Positions 26,201-39,099 of a DNA stretch of 64,000 nucleotides are shown here, one piece after another. The stretch comes from Omphiscola glabra (taxonomy: Eukaryota; Mollusca; Gastropoda; Lymnaeidae), in the NCBI GenBank assembly GCA_964017045.1, contig OZ024808.1, forward strand, positions 28,986,495 through 29,050,494. Direction: 5' to 3'. A program made the translations under genes and the position numbers. Within the stretch, counting starts at the first letter, position 1; every line of letters begins with the position of its first letter. The notes below the pieces were generated by a model. That model saw only the letters and a program-made list of their open reading frames with translations, ran no database searches and was not told the DNA's origin.

Positions 26201-29200
26201 GATGGTATTTGATGCAGAACAGGAAATGCTCTTCTTTGAGCAAAGTCATATCAGTTCAGCCAAACATGATGAATGCAAGGTTAAAAAACAGCCAAATCCA
26301 TCAACAAACCCTTTACCTATGGACATGTAATGGATCACTTGACAATACCTACAATAGAGTCATTGCATGGCATCCTAGGGAATGAGTCTCTTGTTTATTC
26401 ACTGTAAACAAAACCTAAAGAAATATCTTACCATCTGGTTTATGTGGCAAATGATCTAAGACTAGCAACATGCATGGAAAGAAACAAGCTGACAAACTAT
26501 TGTTATGTTTCAAGTCTAACCTGTCAAGTGGGCAGCATCTGACTACCAAGTCTAACGCTTTCTGTATATATTGAACAAATCATGCAACGCCTACACTAAT
26601 TTATATACTTTTGCCCAAAAGCCCAGGGTTAATTTAGATATTCCTTCATTGTTAAATTTAAGAACACAATTTAAAAAAATATATTATCCTCATTGATGAC
26701 CAATGGAAAGAACAACTAAATCTACGGCTTTGCACAGCCTCACAGACAGTTACATGAGAAAACTCACATCTTGGATGATTGGCACCCCGAGATTCTGAGT
26801 GTTGGTGATGATGCACTTCTCCTCCATGGGGATCTGTGCGTGCTGTACCAGCTTGGCCAGATTCTCCTCAGATATGCCTTTATAAACACAAACATAAGAT
26901 GATGAGACAGGGGCTTTATTTACAAGGTTCTCACTACAAACCCAAGCTTAGATCAATATGCAACATTGCATATGAAGTTCTACCCTACATAACATGAGAT
27001 GGAATTGGATTCATTGATATTATGATTTGCTAGTAAAAGATGGACAGCAGAAATTTGGTTTGTATCAACTTAATGTAGCTGGACACCCATTGACAGGTAT
27101 TGATGAAGTGGTGGGCAAACATGTGGGAAAGTAAAGTGTGCAAACATATGGGGAGGAATAGTGGGAAAACCTGTGTCCCACATGGGGAAATATAGGGGCT
27201 CTACGGCCAAATGACGCATGATCCAATGGACACTGAATCAGAAGGATTTTGATATAGTGAGGCCAGTTTCTCTTCACATGTGTGGCTGCTTTGGAAAATA
27301 TTGTGGCCAATCTCTTGACCAGAGTAAGATTCTAATTGCCTTGCCTATGTTGCCCAATCTCTTGAAGAGTCTATTTGCCTTTTCCTGCTCCTGAGCTAAT
27401 TTCAGATGTTTAGAAGGAGTTGTCGAGAACAGCCACAGTTTGATTAATATTTATGCTATGGTGGATTCAACAGTTCAACTCAGTCTTGTTTGTGAGCACA
27501 CAAAGTAAACTCTATTCAAACACCCTTGACACCACAGAAACATGTCTTGAATTAAACAGCAACTGACCAGCTTTGTGTATGATGTACAGAAGAATAATCC
27601 GGATCTTGTCATAGGCTGTGATGTTCTGGTCTAGAAGAATGGGCACAATGTTCCTCATGTGATCTCTTATCTTCTCTCCATCTGCATCAGTGCCCATGGC
27701 CAGATCCTAGAAATTTTATGGTATTTTAATTTGATACAAATTAGCCAATCCTCTCTGTGTAACTTCCTTTCATATATTCATTTTAAAACAGAATGGTAAG
27801 ATGAGATCTATTTTTGTCACAAACACGAATCTGTTAAGGTAGAAATAAAAAATGCAACAAAAAAGTAAACCCCACATGAAAATAAGAACACATCTTACAA
27901 CAAAGCAAAATAAAACATTAAAAAAAAAGAAAAAAAATTTTGGATATCCAAAGGAAATAGTTTATGTAATCCAAACATTGATTATGTAAGTTACACAATG
28001 ATTATGTAGAAAATGACGTGACTTCCCTGCAGCACATACCTGCTCCACTTTACACAGCTTGTCCACATGCTTCTGGTACTGCCTCATGCAGTCCTCGGCC
28101 AGGTGAAAGTGAGCAGAGTACTTGCTGAGCTCCTTCTGGTACTGGGGTGCTTTCTTCAACATCTGGCTGAGATCTCTTATATTGGTCTTATCTGATGTGT
28201 TCATGCGCTTGGATTCGGCAAACTGTTTCAGCTTTTTGGTCACTTGTCTAAAAGAGACGGGATTTTTAATAAAATGCGGGTGGATACGTATTTTTTGGGA
28301 GCTAGAGCTCTGAAAATAAATTCTCAGTTCGTCAACTTTTTTAAGTTTGAAAAGATATCATTTAGAAAAAAAAACTCTGCAGTAAACTTCTGTTCATAAT
28401 ACACACTTATAATTAAGTCCCAAGATACAATGTTAGAGGTGAATTTTTAAAATAATATAAAACTATATGTAATGTGATAGCTAAGTAAAAGAAAAGTCCT
28501 TCCATGTAAAATATTTGAAAGACAAAGCTGAATGAATTATAATGAGATCAAATTACCCTCAGTTTGATGATTTGATGTTGAACACGTCTAGTTAAACCAC
28601 ATTTTACCATTTGTTACTGCCCGCAATTTAAAAAAAAATGTTTTTTAAAAAAAAGTACACCATTATTTCAAAACTTGTTCCAGTATTTTCCTTTAACTTG
28701 ATCCATACAACCGCTACTAAGTCATTGAACTCTTCTCAGGACAGGAAAAACTTAATCCATACAACCGCTACTAAGTCATTGAACTCCTGCTACTAAGTCA
28801 TTGAACTCTTCTCAGGACAGGAAAAACTTAATCCATACAACCGCTACTAAGTCATTGAACTCCTGCTACTAAGTCATTGAACTCTTCTCAGGACAGGAAA
28901 AACTTAATCCATACAACCGCTACTAAGTCATTGAACTCCTGCTACTAAGTCATTGAACTCCTGCTACTAAGTCATTGAACTCTTCTCAGGACAGGAAAAA
29001 CTTAATCCATACAACCGCTACTAAGTCATTGAACTCCTGCTACTAAGTCATTGAACTCCTGCTACTAAGTCATTGAACTCTTCTCAGGACAGGAAAAACT
29101 TAATCCATACAACCGCTACTAAGTCATTGAACTCTTCTCAGGACAGGAAAAACTATGTGAAGTTCTACTTTTAGTATATAAGTAGTTTACCGAGCTGCAA

Positions 29201-32200
29201 TGGCCGTGGGATGACACGTCTTCTTCTTTAGGTAACATTTCATTCTAACTTATCAGTCAAAATGACAAACATGATGATTTAATTTAAAAAAAAAATAAAA
29301 TTTATGCATCTGTCAATACTTATTCTGTGTTTTAAGAAACTTACTGAGACACAATGGCCATGTGTTGATGTCTCAGCTCTACCCACAGCTCATCATTCTC
29401 ATCAAGCAGACATTCTTTTTCTGTCACCTCATTACCGCTGGTGTTTTCATACCTGCAGGGCAACAAAGGGGACCAATAAAACCATGAGCAATCAGCTGGC
29501 ACTTCGTTAACACTCTGTCTGCTATTGATGACAGGTGATGTCAAGTGTGAAGAGTCAGAATGTTAACACTGTCTCTGTTACTGATGACAGGTGATGTCAA
29601 GTATGAAGAATCAGAATGTAAGAATAAAAGGAAAAAAACGAGATGACAACTTGATATTCTTTTTTAATTGAAATATTAATATAGTTTTAACAAGTAAAAA
29701 AGAAAAATATTAACATAAAGATCTCAAATGATCTTACTTGTAGACATCATTTTCTATAGGCAGCAGATCATAAGCCATGGCCTGGAATGTCAGTTCATGG
29801 AGCAGTGGGGAAATGGGATCGAATCCCCTGTCAAGTATCAACAGCATGGAGCGATCTTTCTGTGGACCCTGGTGGAGCAATCGTACAACATTACAGCAGA
29901 GCAAAGCTTTCAAGTTCCTTCACAATAGTTTTGATGTTTATTATAGCCAGTAAATAGCATTTCACAATATCTTTGGTGTTCATTAGAGGCAGTAAATAGC
30001 ATTTGAAATTCTGAAGAACTTGTTTTAGAATGTAAATTTTAAGCTTATCACACACCTCCCCCATAGTGTGATCGTCCGCCCTGTAGGCATCCAATTTCTG
30101 CTGGACTAGTTGTGCAAACTCTGCATTGCGATCATAATCTCTGAAAAATAAGGCTAAAATAATATAGTCCATGACCTTTAAATACAAAATTCCAGAGCAA
30201 GAAAGCATACGTTCTTTTCTTAAATATTGAATATTTTATAGGAAAAAATAGACAAAAACTGAATATCAGTTTCTGTCTACTTTTCAACTAAAAAGTAATA
30301 ATTCTTACACCACTCGTTAAGACACCAACATAACATACTTTAAAAACTGATTATGAATTTCAGTCTATTTTTCAACTAAAAAGTAATAATTCTTACACCA
30401 CTCGTTAAGACACCAACATAACATACCTATACTTAAAAACGTAAATGATTTTTGTTGGTAGGCTTGCAGTCAAATGCTTTAAAAACAAATATCATAGCGT
30501 AAAAAAAGCAAACAGTTGTAAAAGGATTACAAAAATAATTTAGTACACACATATAGAAAAATGATAACTTACGATCTATATCTTACAGCTGGGTATTCTC
30601 CTAACGTAGCACACAAGGTGGCAATCTGTTCAGCACATCTTTCTAGGTTAATGGTGCGCCCTGACGACTTGTTGGGGTTGTAGTAGAACTGGAAAGTCTC
30701 TGCCGAGTCAAGGGAATAAACCTAAGGATGGAAAGGGAGTGATTACAATCAATGGCAGTAAACAGGTTGTCATGGACAATGCACTTCGCACCCCAAACCC
30801 CCTAAAGACCAAAAAAAATCCAACAACAAACAAACAGAAAAACCGCCCAAAATATCCATTTAAATTGAACCTCAGCATTGGTTTTGTCTCCTTTGCTAGG
30901 AGTAAAGCTGTAAAGCTCAGCATTGGTTTTGTCTCCTTTGCTAGGAGTAAAGCTGTAAAGCTCAGCATTGGTTTTGTCTCCTTTGCTAGGAGTAAAGCTG
31001 TAAAGTTAACACAATAAAAAAAATAATGCCCAAGCAACTCAGTTTTGACTTGATCTATGCAATGGTTTTAATTCTTATGTAGATTAAGGTGAATAAGATT
31101 ATTTTATTTGATGCCCTTCAATAAAGGCACCTTGCTTAGATTACTAACATGAATTTCTGCCCCCCCCCCCCCCCACACCTTCCAAGGATGTCTCACTAAC
31201 CCCATCTAACAGTCTCACTAACCACATTTAACAGTCTCACTAGCCACATGTAACTGTGTAATTCGTTTAGAATGGCAACTGACCTGAGATTCATAAGGCA
31301 AGAATGCTATGTTTATTTCCTTAAGAGTTTTTATAAACTTTGCGCTTGTGGACTTGCAAAGCTCATTGAAGGACTCGTCTGGACAAGCTGAAATAAGTGA
31401 TCAGTTTCATTTAGGGCACCCCACAAATGATTTCTTCATGACTTTAGATTAATGCCATTCTGAGATAACACAGTCACAGCAATAAGTTAAATTACAAATT
31501 AAGGAACAATATATGCCTCAAGTGTGACTAGATGTAATCTTTGATTTGGACATGAATGACAATTTTAGTTGCCATGGTTACATGCATGACCTGTTTCCCA
31601 CTGCTTACCTTCTGTGAAGTACACGTGAGCAGATTTATACTGAGTGTTGTTAGGATTTTGAAAATCAGCTATCATTGTTTTAATTGACTGTGGAGAAAAT
31701 ATCAGCGATCATTGTTTTAATTGACTGGAAAAAATATTGTTACAAGAATCATTAAAAAAAAAAGCACATACCAAATGGTCTATTGCAAAGTTTCTTGTAT
31801 TCTTATAAAGTGCTTTAAAAGTGGTCTGTTTTTATACAAATAGTCAATTACATACAAGAATAATGATAGAAATGGTAAATACAGTATTCTTACATGATTT
31901 TAAAACAATTTGTGTGTGTTTAATTTACCTTATCAATAGGCGTAATGAGATATATTGCCTCTAACAAAGGAAGAGGTTCTCTTCTCTTGTTGATATCCTC
32001 TACCACTGAAATGGAGATAAAGCTTTTCAATTATGTAGCTAATTATAGAATAACATAGAATCAATGTCAGAACAATAATCAAGACTTATTATGAAACTAG
32101 ATGTGAGTGAGATATTTTGTAGAATTTCATTACAATTATAGAAACAAAAAAGAGGGATCAATACGTACGCGTGATTCCTTCTGACATGATTTCGTGCATC

Positions 32201-35200
32201 TTGCAACATGCAGAAATCATTCGTTTGCTGAGGTTGTCTACAACAAGTACTTTCCATTCTCCTGACTTTCGTTGCTGTCTTATCACCTCGTTGATAATCT
32301 CTGGGAAATTTTAGAAAAAGACTTAACTACAATCCATAAAAATTAAAAAGCACATTAGACACTCATGTTAAAGTCCATCCATCGTTGAGGCTATTAGATT
32401 TTCACAATACCTTCAGTGGTTGATGGGTTACAACAAGAGTCTTGCTAATATTTTACTAACAACAACAAAAGAAAACCAATTTAGAAATATTAACTTCCGA
32501 ATTAGCTGTAAAATTGGTATAAATTATTATTTTAATTAAACTGAGCTATGAATTTGATATAAAAAATAGAAGATTACACCCCATCCCCCTACCCATACAA
32601 CAAAAGTAATTAAAGATTATTTATGTTAAAAATTCTTTATCTGTTACATGATTGTTCTCATCTGGAGAATTAATTGTACAGATTTTCATTGAATTTTAAA
32701 AATATTGTTTAAAGTTAAATGTACACTTTGATTTGAAAATAAAATATTAGAATAAAATGTTTTAAAAAATCTACAAATTCCAACATTCTTCAAGGACATC
32801 CATTGCACAAGAAGGATAAACCATGCATATGTTAATTGAAGGTATACAGGAAGTCAATGTTTCAAATTGAATTTTCTTGTGGCAAACTTACAATCAAATC
32901 AAATCCCATTACATGAATTAACTCCCCTAATAAGTGGACCTACCCTAGATACTATTTCTAAAGCAGACATTTGGGGGAGGGCGGGGGTGTTCAGGGAAAT
33001 AAGTGAGATGGTGGGCTTAAGAGTGGGTCATGTGATATTTTTAGAATATTCTCAAGATATAATGAATAATGAAATTATAACAGTAGATCGCAGAGGTCCC
33101 AGACTATGGCACGTCTGTAAGATTCAAATATGTTACCAGTAGATTTAAGCATTAATAAATATCTGTACTCAATTATTAAATTTTCCTTTTGAAATAAAAT
33201 AAAGGATTTAATGACACATTTCAATTTTGTATCTCTTTCATGTCCTTCTGTCATTGTTTATCTGAGATCATAAAGCAAAAATATTGTAAGTAGAAAGATG
33301 GTGCACTAGTCAGTCATTTTTAGCACGAAGATAGTACAACGCTAGGTAATGGCTAATATAAGCTAATAAATTTTGAACAAAATCCAATCTCAAAAATGAA
33401 TATAGTATATACACATGTAAAGGTAACACTCCTGATTTAGGTTTGCCAAAGTGGGTCTTTTCTGTCAACCCTCAGATAGGTGGTCACAACCTTAGTTTGG
33501 TGTGTGATGTGCCCCCCCCCCCCCTCATTTCACATAAATATAGCTCATATTTATAACACATGTCACAAAATGTTTCCATCACAAGATGAAAACTGAAAAG
33601 CAATCGTCATAAACTTCGTACTTTTAATAAACATTTTATTTTATAAATGTGTACACAGAAAAAATGGAGAAAACAATTCCAGGACTTTTTGTATAAAATG
33701 TATATTCCGCACTGAATAACAGTAAGCTAAATTGATGTTGAGTAGATAGGTTGCACCCCTGATTAAAAAAACAACAACTGCCAGGGCTCTGGTTGACAAG
33801 CCTTTCAGTGACTTGCTGATTGAGAGGCTCCGAAGACCAGACCCTCTCGGCGTTACCATGGGAACAAAACTACCATTGCGTGTCCTGCGTGGTCAGACAA
33901 ATGAAATGCATGGTACTTTCCGGAATAAAAACAGCACGTACAGGGCTGCCAACTGTGACGTTTTACAGTTGGAAGTAAAGGCAGAGACAGGGTGGCGATC
34001 ATGATTACAATTTGCCGCTAATGGATATGAGGCAAGAGGCTAAGGTTGAAGCCCCTAGCTGATGATTCTAAATATGCAGCTCAGAGAAGCTGCTCCTAGG
34101 CAACCGTTTCATCCCAGTTACTTCGCAAACTAGTTGCGGGGTGGAAACCCACTGAAGACTGAAGAACCCCTCTTAAAGGGTTTACCACTCTTACCCGGGA
34201 TGGGCGGGGAAAGATATTAGGACGTTAATGTACCATCCCGAGTCCCCGGGGGAGTCAGCTGCGGACACTTTAAATGCAGCATATTCTGTCGACCAGACAT
34301 CCCTAGGCGGGGAGGGCCTCCATCTGCAAATTCTATCAAGCGGGTGGTCCAGGCATGGGGAGGTCCCTGGCGTGCCGCTGCAAGATCCGGCATTGGGGAG
34401 ACCTGACGTTTGGAGGTGCGTCGGGGAGCTTACGCTCTACGGCCCGCCGATGACATTTCCCAATGAAAAATATTAAAAAATAATTTGTAAAAAGATGTAA
34501 GCTATATGTGAGTATATACGCAAAAGAAAACTCCTTATAATGCAGCTTTAAAACAAAATATATTAACATATTTTTCTGTATAAACATAAACTTTTGAAAA
34601 CTGTAATTTAACAAGACATCAATCCATGCTGTCAGTGAAATCTCCTTGTTCTTCAACCAAAACAAACAAGAAGCGCAATGTAATGATCAGCAAATAAAAG
34701 TTAATTACAGGATATGCTAGGCTGGCCTTCATCTCTCTTCCTAAATATTCTTTGGTAGCATATTGCTTACGCTTGCATATTATTTAGTGGGATCCATTTA
34801 GAAATGACTTTTCCATTTTTCAGCCCCCCACCACCCAAAAAGGGGATGGCTCAGGTCATGAATGAATGGGCATTAGAACAAGTATCGAGAGTAAGCCCCT
34901 GACTATGTTAATGCCTGTTAACAGATAGACCCTAAAGTTATGGAGTTGAGGAATCAAATTTTTAGTCCCAGAAACAACATTTCTTAAGGACATAAACAAC
35001 ATATATATGTTGTCATTGAAGAAAGTCTGGATACCAGGATAAATGTATGCAGCACACTGTAGAAGGTACAAGTAGCCAACAAAGATAATGTCTATATCGA
35101 TAGCCCTGATTTAAATATTTAGGCCTACCTTTTTAATTTATTTAAAGAAAGCTTAGTGATTTAGTCACAAATTACAACTTCAACTAGTCACAAGAACTTT

Positions 35201-36398
35201 TACTACAAAAACAAGAAGTAAATTAATAAGGAAGTGATTGTTAAACGTAAGGCTTGGCACACTCTGAGGTGCCAGGAGATAAGAAGCACACAGGATAGGA
35301 GTAGTGGAAAACCTGAAAGAAGATGTAGCAGTAAAATTGGATTGATTTTGTCATAGTTTTCACACCACATGCATCTCCGCCATATCTTACAATTTATTAT
35401 GTTTGGGGAGAGAGTGTTTCCATTTAAATTATGAGCGTGATTAAGTAAACAAAAAAAATTGCTCCAAAATGTTAAGCAAACTTTATAAAAAAAAAAAAAA
35501 TTATAACGAAAATTAACTTTCTAGTATAAGCAGCTTTGAACTATGAATCTTTAAAGTGTGAGTTTGTTTGTCCCTTTTTCTTTTACTATGGACTGCAAAT
35601 CCACATTTTGTGACCATATTATGGTCTTTCCGCCATATGGTATAACTTATGTTTTCATGAGAATTTTTAACATCTTACATTTTTAAAAAAACAACAGATC
35701 TTAACAATTATACTCTGGTGGTATAGTATAACAATAAATAAACTGCAGCAGTCTATCTCACTATGCGTTTTAAGGCATCTATTGGCGTACTCTTTATATA
35801 GAATATAGGGCATTAACAGCAACATGCGAAGATATTTTTTACTGGTCAGGGAGTACTTTAACTAAACTTTTGAACAAGGCCCTCAAAGTTACATAAGGAA
35901 ACTGAGAAAATTATATTATATAAATAATATATATATTATATATTGTATACTGTACTGTGAATGGGGTACTCTTGCAGTTCAGCCTATATTATTTCTGATC
36001 AAATTTCGTATTATCGTATGCAACTTACGTGTATTGTTCATTAAATCCAGGCAGTGATAGCTAACTAATACTGAATTATACAGCGCTTATTTTCATTTTA
36101 TTCCTAAAGCGTCTTTGAACATCCCCCAACCTACCACAAGTTTAATTTTTCCTAAAGAAAAGTTGGTGCTGTATGATTTAGTGTTAGTGTTAAATGATCA
36201 GATGTCTTTTTCAGAGGTGTCACAAATAAGCTGAACAAATACTCAATACGCTCTAAAAATGATAATCATTCACTCTTTCAAATATAAATCTGAAATCTTA
36301 AACAAAATTGTTTTGTTTTTTACAATATATAAACGAAATAAACAACGTTATGCCATAAAAATATCATTACTTTCGTGAACAGCCTCTTTCAACGCCAT
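17211..36398 (-). CDS. STXBP1: Munc18-1 / syntaxin-binding protein 1 orthologue, 16 exons, complete
   Basis: Sec1/Munc18 protein that clasps syntaxin and templates SNARE assembly for vesicle exocytosis; cytosolic and plasma-membrane associated. Exons read from the sequence (minus strand, first to last): 36371-36398, 32169-32300, 31929-32005, 31609-31687, 31284-31387, 30573-30721, 30056-30140, 29738-29868, 29345-29452, 28040-28247, 27568-27706, 26768-26877, 21440-21553, 19329-19420, 18668-18825, 17211-17287. All introns are GT-AG, exons sum to 1791 nt, giving 596 aa plus TGA, the family's usual length (about 590-600). Start ATG has A at -3 and G at +4. Recognisable blocks: EWKVLVVD (residues 24-31), NKRREPLP (59-66), [20 protein letters not shown] in exon 8, [15 protein letters not shown] in exon 10 with the domain 3a hinge proline at 332, [10 protein letters not shown] in exon 11, [10 protein letters not shown] near the C terminus. 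Residues matching rat Munc18-1 syntaxin contacts D34, K46, E59, E66 are all present (D31, K43, E56, E63). No frameshift or stop. The exon boundaries are manual, without transcript support. Confidence 0.95.
17303..17560. repeat. About 48-bp minisatellite next to the Munc18-1 exon 16 acceptor
   Basis: Five to six units with AATAAGATTAAGAGTAATAA and ACAAGAACTTATGAGAATAG. On the gene strand the units are T-rich and end about 16 bp before the acceptor at 17288. Confidence 0.92.
17905..18585. repeat. 42-bp minisatellite in Munc18-1 intron 15, about 16 units
   Basis: ATCATGTAAAACTCTTGGTC plus ACCAGTTGCTACCTAGCCTTTT; units differ at the AAAGC/AAAAC/AATAC position only. The 167- and 226-aa plus-strand frames here are artefacts of a period divisible by 3. 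Confidence 0.97.
18888..19084. mobile_element. hAT MITE with CAGCGGTTCTCAAC ends in Munc18-1 intron 14
   Basis: Ends CAGCGGTTCTCAACTTGTGG and GGGTTGAGAACCGCTG; flanks CCACACAA and CCATACAA (7 of 8 match). Interior contains GGGGTCG blocks. Confidence 0.88.
19567..19728. repeat. 21-bp minisatellite, left part
   Basis: About eight copies of a unit containing CCATGGCTGGCTTGACACCA. The same unit resumes at 21001 on the other side of the LINE, so both are halves of one array. Confidence 0.95.
19730..20998 (+). mobile_element. 5'-truncated non-LTR retrotransposon with intact 419-aa reverse transcriptase frame
   Basis: Plus-strand ORF 19736-20995 encodes the palm and C-terminal part of a LINE reverse transcriptase: [16 protein letters not shown] (residues 19-34), [10 protein letters not shown] (57-66), GVRQGCLLS (113-121), catalytic FADD (156-159), [13 protein letters not shown], then a C-terminal [19 protein letters not shown] motif typical of these LINEs. 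The endonuclease domain and the first RT motifs are missing, as expected of 5' truncation. It ends in GGGACCTGATGATGATG, a short TGA-type tail. A usually seen LLSPTLFN is LLSHTLFN here. It lies antisense inside intron 13 of the Munc18-1 gene and interrupts a 21-bp minisatellite. The intact frame suggests a recent insertion. Confidence 0.9.
21001..21178. repeat. 21-bp minisatellite, right part
   Basis: About eight further copies of the CCATGGCTGGCTTGACACCA unit directly after the LINE 3' end, very uniform, ending shortly before exon 13 of the Munc18-1 gene (21440). Confidence 0.95.
22915..23105. repeat. About 72-bp tandem repeat, 2.6 units
   Basis: Units with TATTTGGTTGGTATCTCGTA and CATATTTGCCTGGTATGTTA. 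In Munc18-1 intron 12. Confidence 0.88.
25731..25793. repeat. 30-bp repeat, 2 units
   Basis: AACACGTGGTAATGAAGTCG and AACACGTGGTGATGAAGTCG, each followed by TGATCAC-like ends. In Munc18-1 intron 12. Confidence 0.8.
28690..29152. repeat. Compound minisatellite in Munc18-1 intron 9
   Basis: Units combine ACTTAATCCATACAACCG, CTACTAAGTCATTGAACTC (repeated one to three times with CTG) and TTCTCAGGACAGGAAAA. Nested repeat inside repeat. Confidence 0.93.
30265..30427. repeat. Two-copy tandem duplication of about 90 bp
   Basis: Both copies hold TTTTCAACTAAAAAGTAATA and ACCACTCGTTAAGACACCAA. In Munc18-1 intron 6. Confidence 0.9.
30871..31006. repeat. 45-bp tandem repeat, 3 units
   Basis: CTCAGCATTGGTTTTGTCTC plus CTTTGCTAGGAGTAAAGCTG plus TAAAG, identical. 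In Munc18-1 intron 5. Confidence 0.95.
33770..34465 (+). other. GC-rich inserted segment in Munc18-1 intron 1, unidentified
   Basis: About 700 bp of clearly higher GC than its flanks, with abrupt edges and no intact frame (longest 82 codons). The composition and position look like a 5' part of a retrotransposon, but I recognise no motif. Confidence 0.45.
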
Positions 36399-37204
36399 TT
36401 TGAATGATTAATAACAAAAGAATTATGGGAACTTTAAAATTGTAAAAAGTTGACCTAAAATTATACGATATCAAAACAATATTTTATATAATAATATATG
36501 AAATATATAAATAAATTTCAAGATATACATTTGCAGGTTAATATGATTTTATTCGATAAATATATTTTGAAAAGTAATTTTAAAGTTTTAAAAATTCACA
36601 GAAGACTATTCTAAAAAGCAATTTATTATGCCCATGGGCTTGGGAGCCGAAAATGTCCTAGTTTTTTAAACAAACCAACTACTCTCTGTTAATCAATAAT
36701 TTTAGTGTACAAATATTATTTAATTTTCAATAATTCTATTGTCTGTTATTGGCTTAATAACTACTGTTCAGGTAATTTAGATGTTTTAAAAATGGTATTT
36801 AGTAAAAGAACATTTGTCGTCACATCTAATTTATGATAAAATAAAATTATTTAACATTATCTATACCTAAATAAATATGATATAGCAGACCTGCGAAGTA
36901 ACGAATTTTTTAAATTATTATTTTCTTAATAGCTTTCGCCCCTGTCGCTGTCCTTTAATCCTCGGCCCGCACAAGATTTTCATAAAGCTTTACGGCCCGC
37001 ACAAGATTTGCATAATCATAAAGTATTACGGCTCACCTTACATTTTGAGTTTTGCAGACCTGTGCTATAGAATCAGTTTTTCCTTTTGTCATTATTATTT
37101 AATTATTCAGGTGTAGTTAAGAGTCCTATGCCTATGATAATGTATTTTTAAGATTTAAAATACGGTTTAACCACAATTTACATTCGAACATAAATAGTCA
37201 AATG

Positions 37205-37625
37205 CTTCTTCTTTCGCCTTTTCGTCCTCGAGGAACAGCAGCCGATCTTCATCGGCGTCTGTGGTCATTTCTAGGACATAGGCCGCTTACAAGAGCCCTC
37301 CAGGCATCACGATCCTGAGCCAATTTCTCCAGCCTCCCCCAAGTGTGGCCAAGTTTCTTGGTATCCGCTTCCACTTCACGGCGCCAAGTGTTCCTCGGTC
37401 TGCCTCTTTTACGTTTTCCTTGAGGGTTCCAGTTCAAGGCTTGTCTAGTTATGCTGGAGGCAGGTTTACTGAGCGTATGGCCGATCCATCTCCATCTTCT
37501 ATGGAGGATCTCTTGTTCTACCGGTTCTTGCTTTGTCTGTTGCCACAGTTTCTGGTTGCTGATTCTGTCGGGCCAGTGAATCCCGAGAATCCTTCTTAGG
37601 CAGTTATAGTTGAAGGACTGGATTC
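37205..37625 (-). mobile_element. LINE C-terminal fragment (different family)
   Basis: Minus strand reads [18 protein letters not shown], then [20 protein letters not shown] and [16 protein letters not shown] followed by a stop at 37249. This is the C terminus shared by many animal non-LTR reverse transcriptases. The frame is open for at least about 120 codons, so it is fairly young. Not the same family as the 419-aa RT at 19736. Confidence 0.8.
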
Positions 37626-38134
37626 TCTAGTCAAATAATGCTGATAAAGAAAGTTGAAAGAAAAAGGCTACGTTTAGAATGATCCCATTTGTGGTGAATA
37701 CTTATAGCAGAATTCTATTCTACACATGATCGGAGAGCAACAGAAGAGATGTTAGTGAGAATTTAGTTGACCCTTGACCTGGTTGTGTTTATACAATTAA
37801 ATACGTTATAATAAGTTGCTTTATAATTTTTTATTAATTAATTTATTTAAAAAAATCTACTTCATACATAATTGAATTTGAAAAAAATAATTGTAGCTGT
37901 CATAATAAGCAACTAGCCCTCCACTTTAGTAGTTGACCTCATTTTGTAAAGAAATAGAAATTGGAAATTTATTGCCAGTGTTTATAGTTAACAAGAACTA
38001 ATTCAATATATTATAATGTAGACCGTCTATGTATTAATAGTAGTTATGAAAAGACTTTATCAACTTTCGACTCAATTTAAAAAAAAAACATGTTTCACAT
38101 TTCGATGAATTTCGGTTACTGAGTTCATGCCAGT

Positions 38135-38205
38135 GGCGTAGCTGGGGTTGTCACCCGATGCAGTAAACTCATGGTGCCCCCCCCCCCCCCCCCCGACTTC
38201 CACGA
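38135..38205. mobile_element. One-ended fragment of a CAGTGGCGTAGC MITE
   Basis: Starts CAGTGGCGTAGCTGGGG and runs into a poly-C tract; no matching right end found nearby. Confidence 0.5.
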
Positions 38206-38761
38206 TGAATTTCTTCTTGTTAAAATAAGCAAACAGTACAACGATGACAAGAACAAAAACAAATTAATTGACGGTCAGGAGGTCAATGTATTTAAGAACT
38301 GTAACAACGTTAAGTTATAGTTATTATTACATTAAATTAATTTTATTAAAACTTTTCCTTTCCTGGTCTTCACTTGTCAATCACTTGATCAAAATCAATA
38401 TCCTTCGCCGTATCACTTTCAATTGATAGTAGAGCCAGAACAGAAAGCCTTAACTGTCCCATGGTGGATCGTAAATAGTTCTGCCATTCTCTTCTAAAAC
38501 CTTAAATTTCTCTCTTCTGAAATTATTATTTGTCTGATTTGAAAAGTGCCTTTTCCATAATAATATATTCCACCAAATGACAGCGCTTCTAGTCCAGAAA
38601 CAATCTTTAGGCCTCTAGGTAGGTCACCACTTTTTCAAGAGTGAAGCTTTTAGTCTGCAGCTACTGAGCGTCCGTGAATTTTTTTTCCGCTTCTTTTAAA
38701 CACACAAAAAAAGAAGAAAAAAAAAGAAAAAGAAAAAACCCCAACAACCCCTACAATTGGC

Positions 38762-39016
38762 TGACATCGCAGTACTCCATATAAAGACATCGCAGTACTC
38801 CATATAAAGACATCGCAGTACTCCATATAAAGACATCGCAGTACTCCATATAAAGACATCGCAGTACTCCATATAAAGACATCGCAGTACTCCATATAAA
38901 GACATCGCAGTACTCCATATAAAGACATCGCAGTACTCCATATAAAGACATCGCAGTACTCCATATAAAGACATCGCAGTACTCCATATAAAGACATCGC
39001 AGTACTCCATATAAAG
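38762..39016. repeat. 23-bp minisatellite, 11 units
   Basis: GACATCGCAGTACTCCATAT plus AAA, essentially identical units. The overlapping reading frames in all three minus frames are products of the 23-bp period. Confidence 0.97.
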
Positions 39017-39099
39017 GAAAACGTTCCGTCCGACGAGGAACGCCTCCTTCCTACGTCACTAGTCATAGGGTAATCATGGGGGAGACTGCAATCAGGTTA

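Noticed and set aside
27065..27310. 81-codon minus-strand ORF between Munc18-1 exons 11 and 12
   Set aside because: On the gene strand but not homologous to Munc18; exons 11 and 12 join in frame without it, so it is intron.
38650..39066. Three nested minus-strand ORFs of similar sequence
   Set aside because: 23-bp period rotates the same peptide through three frames; minisatellite artefact.
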